Source: Streptomyces roseicoloratus (lineage in GTDB: Bacteria > Actinomycetota > Actinomycetes > Streptomycetales > Streptomycetaceae). Taken from it: a stretch of 64,000 bases of DNA. How positions within the stretch are numbered: position 1 is the stretch's first letter; each line of letters starts with the position of its first letter. Below, piece after piece: positions 17,458 to 25,691 of the stretch. The notes beneath the pieces were generated by a model that was given only the letters and a program-made list of their open reading frames with translations, ran no database searches and was not told the DNA's origin. The stretch is taken from the NCBI RefSeq assembly GCF_004117935.1, contig NZ_SDOY01000175.1:36427-100426 (forward strand). Direction: 5' to 3'. Both the position numbers and the translations under genes were made by a program.

Positions 17458-18380
17458 GCGCCGTGTCCCGACCCTCGTCGATGAGCCGGCGCGGCTTCCT
17501 CGCCCTGGCGCCCGCCGTCGGGATCGCCGGAGCGCTCGCCGGGTGCAGCCGCACCGAGGTGGGCACCGGCGCGCCGAAGGAGGACGCGGACCTGCTCGCG
17601 AAGCTGCGCGAGCGGGGACACGTCCGGGTGGGCTTCGCCGGTGAGGCACCGTACGGATACCAGGACGGCGACCGGCTCGCGGGCGAGGCGCCGACGCTGC
17701 ACCGTGAGGTGTTCAAGGCGCTCGGCGTGCCCGAACTGCGGCCTACGCTCACGGAGTTCGGTGCACTGATACCCGGTCTGCTCGCCGGCCGCTTCGACGT
17801 GGTGAGCGCCGGCATGTCGATCACTCCCGAGCGCTGCGCGAAGGTGATCTTCTCCGAGCCCGAGTTCGTCTCGACCACCGCGCTGATGGTCCGCAAGGGC
17901 AATCCGAAGGGGCTCGGCGACTTCGCCTCCTGCGCGCGCGAGGGCGCGACGGTGGGTGTGCTGTCCGCCGCGGTGGAGGCCTCGTACGCGAAGGCGGCGG
18001 GCGTGCCGGACGGGTCGGTGAAGACGCTGGGCAAGCAGCAGGACGGTCTGGACGCCCTGCTCGCCGGTCGGATCGACGCGTTCGCGCTGACCAGCATCTC
18101 GCTGCGCTGGCTGGCGAGGACGAACCGGGGCGCGGCGGTGGAGGTGGCGACGCCGTTCGTGCCCGAGATCGACGGGGCGAAGCAGTGGAGCGCGGGCGGG
18201 GCGGTGTTCCGGCCGGGCGCGCGGGCGCTGCGGGACTCCTTCGACCGGGAGCTGGCGAGGATCACGGGTGATCCGGCGCGCTATGTGGGTCTGATCGGCC
18301 GTTACGGGTTCACCGAGCGGGAGGTGCCGCCGCGCGGGCTGCGCACCGCCGATCTGTGCGCGGGCCGGGGACGGGTGTGA
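17454..18380 (+). CDS. ehuB: Ectoine/hydroxyectoine ABC transporter substrate-binding lipoprotein
   Basis: A 308-residue family 3 solute-binding protein. The N-terminus has a twin-arginine start SRRGFL, a hydrophobic stretch and the lipobox LAGC with the lipid-modified Cys at 31, so it is an exported lipoprotein. The body reads VRVGFAGEAPYGYQDGDRLA, then FGALIPGLLAGRFDVVSAGM and SITPERC, as in EhuB proteins that bind ectoine with high affinity. GTG at 17454 is chosen because of the overlap with ectD; ATG at 17481 is the other option. Confidence 0.92.
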   Translation: MSAVSRPSSMSRRGFLALAPAVGIAGALAGCSRTEVGTGAPKEDADLLAKLRERGHVRVGFAGEAPYGYQDGDRLAGEAPTLHREVFKALGVPELRPTLTEFGALIPGLLAGRFDVVSAGMSITPERCAKVIFSEPEFVSTTALMVRKGNPKGLGDFASCAREGATVGVLSAAVEASYAKAAGVPDGSVKTLGKQQDGLDALLAGRIDAFALTSISLRWLARTNRGAAVEVATPFVPEIDGAKQWSAGGAVFRPGARALRDSFDRELARITGDPARYVGLIGRYGFTEREVPPRGLRTADLCAGRGRV

Positions 18381-19051
18381 GCGGCTTCCTCGCGGAGCTG
18401 GGGCGGGCGCTGCCGCGCCTCGGCGAGGGGCTGCTCGTCACCGTGGAGTCGACCGTGCTGGGCGCCGGGCTCGCGCTCGTCCTCGCGTACGCCCTGGGGC
18501 TGATGTCCGGCTCGCGGAGCCGGGCGGCGCGGGGTGCGGCCAGGACGGTGGTGGAGTTCTTCCGCGGCACGTCGTTGTACGTGCAGCTGTTCTGGCTGTT
18601 CTTCGCGCTGCCCATGCTCGGCTTCCGGCTGGAGCCGCTGGCGTGCGGCGTGGTGGCGCTCGGCCTGAACTTCGGGGCGTACGGCGCCGAGGTCGTGCGC
18701 GGCGCGGTCGCGGCCGTGCCCCGGGCCCAGCTGGAGGCGTCGGTGGCGCTGGGCATGGGGCCCGGGCTGCGGCTGCGGCGGGTGGTGCTGCCGCAGGCGC
18801 ACCCGCTGATGGTCGCGCCGTTCAAGAACCTGCTGGTGCAGCTGCTGAAGGCGACGCCGCTGCTGTCGCTGGTCACGGTGCCCGATCTCACCTTCCGGAT
18901 CGACCAGTTGCGCTCGGCGACGGGCGACACGGCGGCGGCCTATCTGCTGCTGCTCGCGGTGTACGGGGTGCTGGCCGGCGTGCTGAGTCTGCTGATGAAC
19001 GCGTTGGAGCGGGCCGCGAAGGCGCGGCTGGGGACGGGCGGTGACGGGTGA
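18377..19051 (+). CDS. ehuC: Ectoine/hydroxyectoine ABC transporter permease EhuC
   Basis: A 224-residue His/Glu/Gln-type permease with about five membrane helices. The coupling motif region is EASVALGMGPGLRLRRVVLP. The GTG start at 18377 overlaps the ehuB stop by four bases (GTGA). It pairs with EhuD to form the membrane channel. Assignment of C versus D rests on gene order. Confidence 0.88.
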   Translation: MSGFLAELGRALPRLGEGLLVTVESTVLGAGLALVLAYALGLMSGSRSRAARGAARTVVEFFRGTSLYVQLFWLFFALPMLGFRLEPLACGVVALGLNFGAYGAEVVRGAVAAVPRAQLEASVALGMGPGLRLRRVVLPQAHPLMVAPFKNLLVQLLKATPLLSLVTVPDLTFRIDQLRSATGDTAAAYLLLLAVYGVLAGVLSLLMNALERAAKARLGTGGDG

Positions 19052-19692
19052 TGTGGGACGGGGAGGCCGCGTGGGCCGCGCTGCCCACCGTACTGGAGGG
19101 CTTCGGGATCACGCTGGTGGCGACCGTGCTCGGGTTCGGGGTGGCGCTGCTGCTCGGCCTGGTGCTGGCGCTGGTCGGGCGCGCCGCGCCGCGGTGGGTG
19201 GCGGGACCGGTCAACGCCGCCGCCGCGTTCGTCCGCTCGACGCCGCTGCTGGTGCAGCTGTTCGCGGCGTGGGTGCTGGTCCCGGCCCTGGACGCGCTGG
19301 TGCTCGGGGTGCTCGTGCTCGGCGTGCACTACGCCGCGTACCTCTCCGAGGTGTACCGGACGGGCATCGACTCCGTGCCGAAGGGCCAGTGGGAGGCGTG
19401 CACGGCGCTGTCGCTGCCGCGGCGGCGGGTGTGGCGGGCGGTGGTGCTGCCGCAGGCGGTGCGCAACGTGCTGCCGCCGCTGGGGAACTACGCCGTCTCC
19501 ATGTTCAAGGAGACGCCGCTGCTGTCGGTGATCACGGTGCACGAGATGTTTCACGAGGCGAGCTCGTTCGGCAGCACGCACTTCGCCTATCTGGAGAGTT
19601 TCACGCTGGCCGCCGCGGTGTTCCTGCTGGCGAGCTGGCCGACGTCCGTGCTGGTACGACGACTGGAGGCACGCCTTGCGAAGGGAGCCTGA
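19048..19692 (+). CDS. ehuD: Ectoine/hydroxyectoine ABC transporter permease EhuD
   Basis: A 214-residue permease of the same family. The EAA loop reads EACTALSLPRRRVWRAVVLP, and the segment KETPLLSVITVHEMFHEA is characteristic of EhuD. GTG at 19048 overlaps the ehuC stop (GTGATG); ATG at 19051 is equally possible. Its 3' end overlaps the earliest start of ehuA. Confidence 0.88.
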   Translation: MMWDGEAAWAALPTVLEGFGITLVATVLGFGVALLLGLVLALVGRAAPRWVAGPVNAAAAFVRSTPLLVQLFAAWVLVPALDALVLGVLVLGVHYAAYLSEVYRTGIDSVPKGQWEACTALSLPRRRVWRAVVLPQAVRNVLPPLGNYAVSMFKETPLLSVITVHEMFHEASSFGSTHFAYLESFTLAAAVFLLASWPTSVLVRRLEARLAKGA

Positions 19693-20542
19693 GGACACGG
19701 TGGCAGGCCCTGAGGACGGGGTGGCGGGCACGGTGGAGGCGGTGCGCTTCGACCGGGTGACCAAACGGTTCGGGGAGCACACCGTGCTCGACGGGCTCGA
19801 CCTGGCGGTCGGGCGCGGCGAGCGCGTCACGCTGATCGGGCCGAGCGGCTCGGGCAAGACCACGATCCTGCGGCTGCTCATGACGCTGGAGCGGGTGACG
19901 GAGGGCGTCATCCACGTGGCCGGCGAGCCGTACTCGCACATGCCGTCCGGGCACGGCGAGCGGGGCGCCGGGGCCGGGCCGGGCGGTCCGGACCCGAAGG
20001 CCGGGCTGGTGCCGGCGAGCGAGCGGTATCTCGCGGCCCGCCGGCGCGGGATCGGCATGGTGTTCCAGCACTTCAACCTGTTCCCGCACATGAGCGTCCT
20101 GGAGAACGTCGTCGAGGCGCCCGTGCACGTGCTCCGGGAGGGCAAGGAGGCCGCGGCGGCCCGGGCACGGGAGCTGCTCGGCATGGTCGGTCTCGCCGAC
20201 AAGGTCGACGCCCGGCCCACCCGGCTCTCCGGCGGCCAGCAGCAGCGGGTGGCGATCGCCCGCGCGCTGGCGATGCGGCCGGAGATCCTGCTCCTCGACG
20301 AGGTGACGTCGGCGCTCGACCCGGAGCTCGTGGCGGAGGTCCTCGACGTGCTGCGCGACGTCGCCCGTGCCACGGACATCACCCTGCTGTGCGTGACGCA
20401 CGAGATGGGCTTCGCCCGTGACGTCTCCGACCGGATCCTGATGTTCGACCGGGGCAGGATCGTGGAGTCGGGTCGGGCGGACCAGCTGCTCGACGAGCCG
20501 ACGCACGAGCGGACCCGGGCGTTCCTGAGGGCGGTGCGGTGA
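19676..20542 (+). CDS. ehuA: Ectoine/hydroxyectoine ABC transporter ATP-binding protein
   Basis: An ATPase of up to 288 residues. Walker A GPSGSGKTT, Q-loop MVFQHFNLFPHMSVLENV, signature LSGGQQQRVAIARAL, Walker B ILLLDEVTSALDPE and switch histidine VTHEMGFA. The insert LVPASERYLAARRRGIGMVF before the Q-loop is typical of EhuA and absent from generic GlnQ proteins; an additional Gly-rich insert precedes it. The start is a TTG at 19676 overlapping ehuD or a GTG at 19700 with GAGGA upstream; the latter gives 280 residues. Confidence 0.9.
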   Translation: MRREPEDTVAGPEDGVAGTVEAVRFDRVTKRFGEHTVLDGLDLAVGRGERVTLIGPSGSGKTTILRLLMTLERVTEGVIHVAGEPYSHMPSGHGERGAGAGPGGPDPKAGLVPASERYLAARRRGIGMVFQHFNLFPHMSVLENVVEAPVHVLREGKEAAAARARELLGMVGLADKVDARPTRLSGGQQQRVAIARALAMRPEILLLDEVTSALDPELVAEVLDVLRDVARATDITLLCVTHEMGFARDVSDRILMFDRGRIVESGRADQLLDEPTHERTRAFLRAVR

Positions 20543-20550
20543 GACGCCGG

Positions 20551-20640
20551 ACGGACGGGATGTGCCCGGGCGCGATGAGCTCGGGCGGGATGCGCTCGAG
20601 CGGGATGCGCTCGGGCGCGATGAGCTCGGGCGCGATGAGC
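20551..20640. repeat. 15-bp tandem repeat, six copies
   Basis: Six consecutive 15-bp units close to TCGGGCGCGATGAGC (registers at 20551, 20566, 20581, 20596, 20611, 20626) lie just after ehuA. The unit varies at a few sites. Being a multiple of three it reads openly on both strands but matches no protein, so it is taken as a non-coding minisatellite. Confidence 0.85.
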
Positions 20641-20714
20641 TCACGTGGGGTGGGGCGCCCTTGAGCGGGGCGCGCTCAGGTGCGGCGGCGGGCTGAGCGC
20701 CGGCCTCCTGGGCT

Positions 20715-20771
20715 CGCGCCCGCCGGTCGTCGCACCGCGCCCCCGGTGCGCTGCGACGACCGGCGGGCGCG
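20715..20771. terminator. 20-bp stem hairpin between ehuA and the sigma factor gene
   Basis: 20715-20734 pairs perfectly with 20752-20771 (core arm CGCCCGCCGGTCGTCGCA) around a 17-base GC-rich loop. Placed between two convergent genes, it is a strong candidate for a bidirectional terminator ending the ect-ehu operon. Confidence 0.75.
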
Positions 20772-20814
20772 GTGCCGTGCGGCGCACGGGACCGGCCGGG
20801 TGCGCCGGGGTGGG

Positions 20815-21699
20815 TCAGCGGGTCGGGGTGGCCGCGTCCTCGGCGAGCATGCCCTCGCGGAGGCGGGCGAGGGCGCGGGCGAGGAGGCGGGAGACGTGCA
20901 TCTGGGACACACCGATCCGGGCGCCGATCTCCGACTGGGTCAGTTCCTCCACGAACCGCAGGTGGAGCAGCAGCCGGTCGCGTTCGTCGAGGAGTTCGAC
21001 GAGCGGTGCGAGGGTGTGGAAGTCCTCGAAGAGCTCGATGGCCGGGTCCTCCTCGCCGATGAAGTCGGCGAGGGACGCGTCGGCGTCGTCCTCGTCACCG
21101 CCGCCGTAGGCCGCGTCGAGGGAGGAGGTGTGGTAGCCGTTCGCGGCGATCTGGGCCTCGATCACCTCGTCCTCGGTCAGGTCCATCCGCTCGGCGAGCT
21201 CCGCCACGCGCGGTGTCCTGCCGAGGGTGGAGCTCAGCTCGTCGCTGGCCTTGGCCAGTTCGACCCGGGCCTCCTGGAGGCGGCGCGGGACGTGCACGGC
21301 CCAGGTCGAGTCCCGGAAGAAGCGCTTGATCTCGCCGACGATGTACGGCACCGCGAACGTGGCGAACTCCACCTCCCGGGTCAGGTCGAAGCGGTCGATG
21401 GCCTTGATCAGGCCGATGATGCCGACCTGGACGATGTCCTCCATCTCGTCGCCGCGGGCCCGGAAGCGGCCGGCGGCATAGCGCACGAGCGAGGTGTTCA
21501 TCTCGATGAGGGTGTTGCGGACGTACTGGTACTCCTCCGTTCCCTCCTCCCGCCGTGCCAGCTCTCGGAAGAACACCTTCGACAGGGCGCGCGCGTCCTG
21601 GGGCGCGACCTCGTGAGGAGCCTCGAGTACGGGCAGGTCGCTGGGCAGGCCGCCTTCCACGGCCGCCGTCGTCGTCGCCTTGACCATCTCGGTCCGCAC
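20815..21699 (-). CDS. RNA polymerase sigma factor, SigB/SigF/SigG group
   Basis: A 294-residue group 3 sigma factor. Region 2 contains DIVQVGIIGLIKAIDRFD and the -10 reading segment FATFAVPYIVGEIKRFFRD, region 3 STLGRTPRVAELAERM, and region 4 ELTQSEIGARIGVSQMHVSR with the HTH. These direct stress or differentiation regulons in Streptomyces and are controlled by RsbW-type anti-sigma factors; a divergent RsbW-like gene lies upstream. GTG at 21699 follows AGGAGG eight bases upstream. Confidence 0.92.
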   Translation of the reverse strand: MRTEMVKATTTAAVEGGLPSDLPVLEAPHEVAPQDARALSKVFFRELARREEGTEEYQYVRNTLIEMNTSLVRYAAGRFRARGDEMEDIVQVGIIGLIKAIDRFDLTREVEFATFAVPYIVGEIKRFFRDSTWAVHVPRRLQEARVELAKASDELSSTLGRTPRVAELAERMDLTEDEVIEAQIAANGYHTSSLDAAYGGGDEDDADASLADFIGEEDPAIELFEDFHTLAPLVELLDERDRLLLHLRFVEELTQSEIGARIGVSQMHVSRLLARALARLREGMLAEDAATPTR

Positions 21700-21873
21700 G
21701 GGGACAACCTCCTGTTTCTCGCCGGATGTTCACCTGTGGCGCATCGCCTACCCGCCCTCGGCGTTCGCACGCACACCGGTTGGCGTTTGACGGTTTCCGG
21801 CCTATGTGGCCTGTCTCACATCCGTCCTGACGCCCTGCCAGTCGGGACATCACGCATCTTTTCGGGCTCGGCG

Positions 21874-21890
21874 GGCAGGTGGAACCTGCC
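21874..21890. promoter_or_regulatory. Inverted repeat in the sigma / anti-sigma divergent region
   Basis: GGCAGGT-GGA-ACCTGCC, 7-bp perfect arms around three bases, about 30 bp before the RsbW-like gene. Size and position fit a repressor site or a small 5'-leader hairpin; no specific regulator is suggested by the sequence. Confidence 0.4.
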
Positions 21891-21919
21891 GGAACGCGAG
21901 GTGAGGGAGGAAGGAGCCC

Positions 21920-22303
21920 ATGATGACCACGAAGGGCGATGCCTCGCCCGGGGTCCGTACGCCGGCTGAGGCGCGGCAGTCGATCCGCCGCGCTCTCGCA
22001 CCCGGCACGTCGGTGGCGTCCCCGCAGGTCGACGACCTGCTGCTGGTGGCGACGGAGTTGGTGACGAACGCTCAGCGGCACGGCGGCGGAGTGACCGGTT
22101 TCACCCTCGACGTGCGCAAGGGCAGTGTGGCCGTCTCGGTCAGCGACGCCAGCAGGTGCCCGCCGCGCCGCCGCACCCTGACGCAGGATCTGCGCCCCGG
22201 CGGCTACGGCTGGCCGATCGTGCTGCGGTTGTCCCGCGAGGTGACGGTGGACGTACGGGCCGACGGCAAGACGGTGCGCGCGGTCGTGCCGCTCGACGGG
22301 TGA
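21920..22303 (+). CDS. ATP-binding protein, RsbW-like (anti-sigma/HATPase)
   Basis: A 127-residue GHKL-fold ATPase. The N-box is LLLVATELVTNAQRHGGG, followed by a G1-like VAVSVSDAS and a glycine-rich GGYGWPIVLRLS. Members of this family bind sigma factors or phosphorylate STAS-domain antagonists, but many Streptomyces copies have other partners. ATG at 21920 (or the adjacent ATG at 21923) follows GGAAGGAG. It is divergent from the sigma factor gene, an arrangement that suggests functional pairing without proving it. Confidence 0.85.
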   Translation: MMTTKGDASPGVRTPAEARQSIRRALAPGTSVASPQVDDLLLVATELVTNAQRHGGGVTGFTLDVRKGSVAVSVSDASRCPPRRRTLTQDLRPGGYGWPIVLRLSREVTVDVRADGKTVRAVVPLDG

Positions 22304-22373
22304 CGCGGACCACGGTGCCGCGGACCGCAGTGCCGCGGATCGGTGACGCGGACCGCGACACCGCGGGCGGTTC

Positions 22374-23168
22374 TCACCACCAGTAGGCGGGATACCTCGG
22401 CGCGCCCTTGCGGATCCGGGAGAGCGCGAACTCCATGAGGACGAGCACCATCGTGGCCCCGGACAACAGCGGCACGAAGCGGGCCGGGGCGGGCGACTGG
22501 AGGACCACCACGACGGCGGTCGCGACGGCGGGCGAGTGCGGCGTACGGGCGAGATGGGTCAGCGCGAGCGTGACGCCGGCCGCCACTGCGGCGGCCCAGG
22601 CGGTGGACCCCGCCACGGCCAGGGTGGCGTAGCCCGCCGCGGCGGCGAGCAGGTGACCGACGACGACGCTGCGGGGCTGGGAGAGCGGCAGCGTGGGGGC
22701 GCTGTGCACGAGGGCGGCGCTGGCCGCCAGCGGCGGTATCAGGACGGGCTCGTGGATCACCGCGCCGATGGCGACGAGGGCGAGCAGGACGAGGGTGACG
22801 GCTCCGACGCTGTGGAACGCCGCCGCGGGCGCGGGGCGCGCCGGCGCGCGTCGGGAAGCGGTACGGATCGCGGTCGCCGCGGATGCGGACGCGGGCGCGG
22901 ATGCGGACGCGGGCGCGGATGCCGGCGCGGGCGCGGATGCCGGCGCGGACGCGGATGCCGGCGCGGACGCGGATGCCGGCGCGGACGCGGATGCCGGCGC
23001 GGACGCGGATGCCGGCGCGGACGCGGATACGGACGGCGACGCCGGCGCGGGCCCGGTCGCGGCCCGGGACCCGAGGCCGGAGCTCGTCGCGGTGGTCTCG
23101 TCCGCGGCCGGGGGCTGCGTGGCGGTGCAGGTGGTGCCGGGGGCATGCGTGTGCGTGTCGGTGCTCAA
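22374..23168 (-). CDS. HPP family membrane protein with Ala/Pro/Ser repeat N-terminus
   Basis: A 264-residue protein. Residues about 40-95 are a low-complexity ASAPASASAP repeat encoded by 18-bp DNA repeats. The C-terminal part has four or five hydrophobic helices and the HPP family block IPPLAASAALVHSAPTLPLS followed by QPRSVVVGHLL. HPP proteins are integral membrane proteins, some linked to nitrite transport. The start is a TTG at 23168; no better in-frame start precedes the repeat. Not obviously co-transcribed with a neighbour. Confidence 0.82.
   Translation of the reverse strand: MSTDTHTHAPGTTCTATQPPAADETTATSSGLGSRAATGPAPASPSVSASAPASASAPASASAPASASAPASASAPASAPAPASAPASASAPASASAATAIRTASRRAPARPAPAAAFHSVGAVTLVLLALVAIGAVIHEPVLIPPLAASAALVHSAPTLPLSQPRSVVVGHLLAAAAGYATLAVAGSTAWAAAVAAGVTLALTHLARTPHSPAVATAVVVVLQSPAPARFVPLLSGATMVLVLMEFALSRIRKGAPRYPAYWW
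22879..23050. repeat. 12/18-bp coding minisatellite
   Basis: The unit GCCGGCGCGGACGCGGAT (18 bp) is repeated about five times from 22939 to 23028, flanked by degenerate 12-bp copies. It encodes the Ala/Pro/Ser tract of the HPP protein and keeps frame, so copy-number change would alter linker length only. Confidence 0.9.
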
Positions 23169-23311
23169 GGTGAGGTGTTTCCGGGCAGGCGGCCTCGGGG
23201 CCGGCGGAGGGCAGGATCAGCGGGCAGGCGTACGAACCCTGTGGTCGACAGAAGGCCCGCCCTTGCACCCACGCCCGTATCGCCCGGATACGGGCGACAC
23301 GACCGGACTGA

Positions 23312-23321
23312 TTGTATACAA
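23312..23321. promoter_or_regulatory. GntR-type operator-like palindrome
   Basis: TTGTATACAA is a perfect 10-bp palindrome standing out as AT-rich in the divergent gap between the HPP gene and the aldo/keto reductase. The TnGTATACnA core resembles operators of FadR-subgroup GntR regulators. No GntR gene is in the window; the assignment is inference. Confidence 0.5.
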
Positions 23322-23400
23322 AACGTTGAAGGCGCCTGCGGCAGGGGGTTCGGCGTCGCCGCCCGGCCGGGACCGGGGGTGCCTGTGGCAGGGTGTGGCC

Positions 23401-24417
23401 GTGACCTCGACCGACATGCACGGCCCCGCCGTGGAGCCCGCCGCCCAGCAGACCGCACGTCCCCTCCTGGGCGCCGACCGCCTCGTCCTCGGCTGTATGG
23501 GACTGGGCGGCGACTGGGACCGGGACCCGTGGAAGGCCGCCGACGTGGATGCCGCGGAGGCGGTGATCGAGGCGGCGCTGGAGAGCGGGATCACCGCCTT
23601 CGACCATGCCGACATCTACCGGCACGGCAAGGCCGAGGCCGTGTTCGGCGAGGTCCTGGCGCGGGCGCCGGGGCTGCGCGAGAGGATCACGCTGCAGTCG
23701 AAGTGCGGGATCCGGCTCGCCGACGGCGACCGGCCGGGCATGTACGACCTGCGCGGGCCGAGCATCGTCCGCCGGGTCGAGGAGAGCCTGGAACGGCTGC
23801 GGACGGACCGCCTCGACGTGCTGCTGCTCCACCGGCCCGATCCGCTCGCCGACCCCGCCGAGATCGCCGCGGCCCTGGAATCGCTGCACCGGCAGGGACT
23901 CGTGCGCCGGTTCGGCGTCTCCAACATGAACGCCGCCCAGATCGCACGCCTGCAGGACCGGCTCGCGCTGCCCCTGGTCGTCAACCAGCTGGAGATGAGC
24001 CTGCTGCGGCGGGACTGGCTGGAGGACGGCGTGCTCGTCAACACGCCCGCGTCGGCCTCCGTGGGCTTCCCTGCCGGCACGGTCGAGCACTGCCTGGGCC
24101 ACGGGATCGCGCTGCAGGCGTGGGGCCCGCTGGCCCAGGGCCGCTACACCGGTCGCCAGGAGACGCCCGAGGAGCACGCCACGGCCGCGCTGGTCGCCGA
24201 GCTCGCCGAGCTCGCCGAGGCCAGGGGCACCACGCCGGAGACGATCGTCCTGTGGTGGCTGCAGCGTCATCCGGCCCGGATCGCTCCGGTCATCGGCACG
24301 ACCGACCCGGCCCGGATCCGCGCCTGCCGGGACGCCGCGACCGGCGACCCGGCCGCGCTCGGCCACGAGGAGTGGTACCGGCTGTGGGTCACCGCACGCG
24401 GCGCGGCCCTGCCGTAG
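23401..24417 (+). CDS. Aldo/keto reductase (YdhF-like)
   Basis: A 338-residue NAD(P)H-dependent oxidoreductase with a TIM-barrel fold. The catalytic tetrad is visible: Asp and Tyr in FDHADIYRHGKAE, Lys in LQSKCGI, His in LLLHRPDP. The cofactor-binding end reads IAPVIGTTDPARI. The set is closest to the E. coli YdhF subgroup. GTG at 23401 is chosen (ATG at 23416 possible); upstream open sequence is the HPP promoter region. The amidohydrolase gene follows in the same direction after 95 bp. Confidence 0.88.
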   Translation: MTSTDMHGPAVEPAAQQTARPLLGADRLVLGCMGLGGDWDRDPWKAADVDAAEAVIEAALESGITAFDHADIYRHGKAEAVFGEVLARAPGLRERITLQSKCGIRLADGDRPGMYDLRGPSIVRRVEESLERLRTDRLDVLLLHRPDPLADPAEIAAALESLHRQGLVRRFGVSNMNAAQIARLQDRLALPLVVNQLEMSLLRRDWLEDGVLVNTPASASVGFPAGTVEHCLGHGIALQAWGPLAQGRYTGRQETPEEHATAALVAELAELAEARGTTPETIVLWWLQRHPARIAPVIGTTDPARIRACRDAATGDPAALGHEEWYRLWVTARGAALP

Positions 24418-24512
24418 CCCGACGCCGGAGACGCCGACTCACCGACCACGCGCGTCACCGACGACGAGCACCACCGAGGACGCCGACCACCACCACCGAG
24501 GAGCCCGTCCCC

Positions 24513-25358
24513 ATGACCGATCCCGACGCCCCCTCCTACGAGCTGCTCACGGGAGCGCCGGACTCCCCCGTGCTGCTGCACGTGCCGCACTCCTCCCGTG
24601 CGGTGCCCCCGGAGGTACGCGCCGGCATCGTCCTCGACGACGCCGGACTGGAGCGGGAGCTCGACCACCTCACCGACGCCCACACCGAGACGATCGCCGC
24701 CGTGGCCGCGGCGTCCGCCGGCACGGCGCCCTGGCGGTTCGTCAACCGGCTGTCGCGGCTGGTCGTCGACCCCGAGCGGTTCCCCGACGAGCGCGAGGAG
24801 ATGCTCGCGGCCGGGATGGGCGCCGTGTACACGCGGACCACGCACCGCGCCGAACTGCGGCCGCGCGACTTCGACCCGGCGCCGCTCGTCGAGCGGTACT
24901 TCACGCCGTACGCCGACGCCGTGACCCGGGCCGTGGACGAGCGGCTGGCGGCGACCGGGCGCGCGGTGATCGTCGACGTCCACTCGTACCCGACGGCGGC
25001 TCTCCCGTACGAACTCCACGGCGACGGCCCGCGTCCGCCGGTCTGCCTCGGCACGGACGCGTTCCACACGCCGCCCGCACTGCTCGCCGCCGCCCGGCGC
25101 GCGTTCGCCGGTTTCGGCGGCGTCGGGACGGACAGCCCCTTCGCCGGGACGTACGTCCCGCCGGCCCACTACGGGCGGGACCCGAGGGTCTCCGCACTGA
25201 TGGTGGAGATCCGCCGCGACCGCTACATGACCGAGCCGGGCGGCGCCGCCGGGCCGGGCGCACGCGCCCTCGGCGTCGCCCTCGCGGCCCTGGTCGACGC
25301 CGTGACCGACGAGGTCCTCGGCGACGGCGGAAACGGCGGAAACGGGTCCCGGACGTAA
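24513..25358 (+). CDS. N-formylglutamate amidohydrolase family protein
   Basis: A 281-residue protein of the zinc-dependent N-formylglutamate amidohydrolase/DUF-like family. Recognisable parts: LLHVPHSSRAVPPEVRAGI, DHLTDAHTE, FVNRLSRLVVDPERFPDE, VIVDVHSYPTAALPYE and VEIRRDRYM. The family hydrolyses N-formylglutamate in histidine degradation; no other hut gene is nearby, so another amide substrate is possible. ATG at 24513 follows GAGGAG. Confidence 0.88.
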   Translation: MTDPDAPSYELLTGAPDSPVLLHVPHSSRAVPPEVRAGIVLDDAGLERELDHLTDAHTETIAAVAAASAGTAPWRFVNRLSRLVVDPERFPDEREEMLAAGMGAVYTRTTHRAELRPRDFDPAPLVERYFTPYADAVTRAVDERLAATGRAVIVDVHSYPTAALPYELHGDGPRPPVCLGTDAFHTPPALLAAARRAFAGFGGVGTDSPFAGTYVPPAHYGRDPRVSALMVEIRRDRYMTEPGGAAGPGARALGVALAALVDAVTDEVLGDGGNGGNGSRT

Positions 25359-25367
25359 AATGGTGCG

Positions 25368-25595
25368 GTGAGCACACACAGGTACGAGCTGGTGTTCTCC
25401 GACGGCGCGGGCGAGGTCAGCGACGTCGTGGTCGTCGAACGGACCTCGGCCAGCGGGCCCGGCGGGCACCCCGTCTACGCCGATCCGACGGGCATCATCC
25501 GGGCGGAGATCAGCGACCACGACGAGGTGCGCGTGCTCGCCTCGGGCGGTCACCAGGAACCCGCCCAGGGCGTCGTCGCCCGGCCGCTGTCCTAG
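25368..25595 (+). CDS. DUF6296 family small protein
   Basis: A 75-residue protein: MSTHRYELVFSDGAGEVSDV, then GPGGHPVYADPTGIIRAEIS and VLASGGH, matching a small actinobacterial family I know as DUF6296. Function unknown. GTG at 25368 lies exactly six bases after TAAAAT (25356-25361), with no Shine-Dalgarno site, so a leaderless transcript separate from the preceding gene is likely. Confidence 0.75.
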   Translation: MSTHRYELVFSDGAGEVSDVVVVERTSASGPGGHPVYADPTGIIRAEISDHDEVRVLASGGHQEPAQGVVARPLS

Positions 25596-25691
25596 GACCT
25601 CTCTTCCGCATCAGGGTCGGACGGGCCGGCGGGCCGGGTCCGCGGGCCCCCGCGGTGTGTCGTGCGGGCGGATACGCCCTAAGCTGCCCGG

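Noticed and set aside
20551..20640. CRISPR-like array from regular repeats
   Set aside because: The 15-bp units are contiguous without spacers, so it is a minisatellite. The same applies to 22879-23050, 27061-27168 and 62067-62138.
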